NCBI GenBank assembly: GCA_937858155.1
Contig: CALLYM010000210.1
Location: 1-39,127 of the forward strand
Reading direction: 5' to 3'
DNA from: an uncultured Phycisphaerales bacterium
GTDB lineage: Bacteria; Planctomycetota; Phycisphaerae; Phycisphaerales; UBA1924
DNA length: 39,127 bases
Shown piece by piece: positions 38,749 through 39,127 of the stretch. The position numbers were made by a program, and so were the translations under genes. The notes beneath the pieces were generated by a model. It was not told the DNA's origin. It saw only the letters and a list, made by a program, of their open reading frames with translations, and did no database searches. Within the stretch, counting starts at the first letter, position 1. Each line of letters opens with the position of its first letter.

Positions 38749-39127
38749 CACCTGCTGCTGGCCGCTGACGATTTTGGCAACTTCAGCGGGAAGAACTTCA
38801 CCATCCGCGCGCGCTGTTTTCCTGGCGAAGCGATCCTTCCGGAGCGGATGGACAAGTGGTTGGGCGAGCTTGTCGATCAAGACCTGGTGCGGTTCTACGA
38901 AGTCGATGATGAGCGTTACGTTCACATCCCGCGCTTTCGTCAACGTCTTCGTTCAATGCGCCCGAAATTCCCACTTTCGCCCTGGACGTCAATTGAGGAA
39001 AAACAATATCTTAACGAGAAGGATGTCAGACATGAACCTGACATAGGTCAGACGCATGACAGGTCCATGCGTGAGAAGAGAAGAGAAGAGAAGAGAAGAG
39101 AAGAGGGGAAAACAGGCGCTATTCGCG
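38749..39127 (+). CDS. Phage/plasmid replication protein, N-terminal fragment, fused in frame, open at window end
   Basis: Continues in the same frame: HLLLAADDFGNFSGKN, FTIRARCFPGEAILPERMDK, WLGELVDQDLVRFYEVDDER, YVHIPRFRQRLRSMRPKFP, then a polar linker and REEKRREEKRREE. This is the winged-helix-like start of phage replisome-organiser/replication proteins, which usually read xxLLLxADDFGxF near residue 30-45, so the first ~30 residues are missing. The DNA is visibly more AT-rich from about 38,880 on than anything else in the window. The hydrolase-to-replication transition lies between 38,746 and 38,770. Confidence 0.8.
39073..39102 (+). repeat. (GAGAA)6 tandem pentamer
   Basis: Six perfect GAGAA copies, then GAGG. 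In the open frame they encode the alternating KRREE pattern. Similar Arg/Glu runs after the N-terminal domain are common in phage replication proteins, so the repeat is probably native to that gene rather than an artefact. It could also have ended an assembly. Confidence 0.7.

Noticed and set aside
39073-39102. GAGAA repeat as a sequencing adapter or artefact
   Set aside because: It is in frame, continues the protein pattern KRREE, and similar Arg/Glu runs are common in phage replication proteins.
1-39127. CRISPR arrays, tRNA or rRNA genes, insertion sequences
   Set aside because: No regularly spaced repeats, no cloverleaf-like sequence with a TTCGA-type arm and acceptor pairing, and no transposase-like reading frame were found by eye. 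A tRNAscan or covariance search would be needed to exclude small RNAs.

Overview
The window has two parts. Positions 1 to about 23,730 are a tightly packed tailed-phage (or prophage) region read entirely on the minus strand. Positions from about 23,670 to 38,370 are ordinary bacterial chromosome. The host part looks like a GC-rich planctomycete, probably of the Phycisphaerae: it has small membrane proteins with a CPxCGY...CPECGY zinc ribbon and a FabZ-ACP-FabZ cluster. The phage itself encodes a protein with the DFNxDGxFPD dockerin-like repeats that I associate with Phycisphaerae. This assignment is inference from sequence style, with no 16S or marker phylogeny.

Phage part, in transcription order (right to left): about ten small early genes (23,730 to 18,585), most joined by 4-base stop/start overlaps; a membrane-anchored beta-helix protein with two dockerin-like repeats; a nucleotidyltransferase-like protein; a D12-class DNA adenine methylase; a DUF3102-like protein; a small secreted protein; and a 1043-residue primase/helicase. 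A 708-base non-coding gap with hairpins and repeated CCCCCCTAT motifs separates these from the late genes. The late genes are a lipoprotein, a one-helix coiled-coil membrane protein, a 197-residue unknown, an SGNH-type hydrolase, a putative small terminase, a second DNA adenine methylase, the large terminase (lambda GpA family), a gpW-like joining protein, a lambda-type portal and an S49 head protease cut by the window edge. No integrase, repressor, major capsid or tail gene is visible here.

Host part: a methyltransferase whose reading frame runs into the phage DNA; UDP-glucose 6-dehydrogenase; an ArsM-type arsenite methyltransferase; a lipoprotein sugar-binding protein followed by a strong terminator; a RidA fragment; an RbsA/MglA-type double ABC ATPase; a minus-strand FabZ-ACP-FabZ group; a small membrane protein; a GcvT-type protein; a zinc-ribbon membrane protein; MnmE; a nitroreductase; and the transhydrogenase genes pntA1, pntA2 and pntB.

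The right end is abnormal. From 37,546 to the window end one reading frame stays open without a stop, yet it encodes three unrelated proteins in series: the first ~276 residues of PntB, ~125 residues of a CocE/NonD-type hydrolase C-terminal domain, and the N-terminal part of a phage/plasmid replication protein. This is most likely a chimeric assembly end, and nothing after about 38,373 should be taken as linked to the rest. The phage/host boundary near 23,670-23,840 shows a similar in-frame fusion and deserves the same suspicion. The most notable biology is the repeated stop/ribosome-site/start element linking the early phage genes, and the host-style dockerin-like module on a phage protein.
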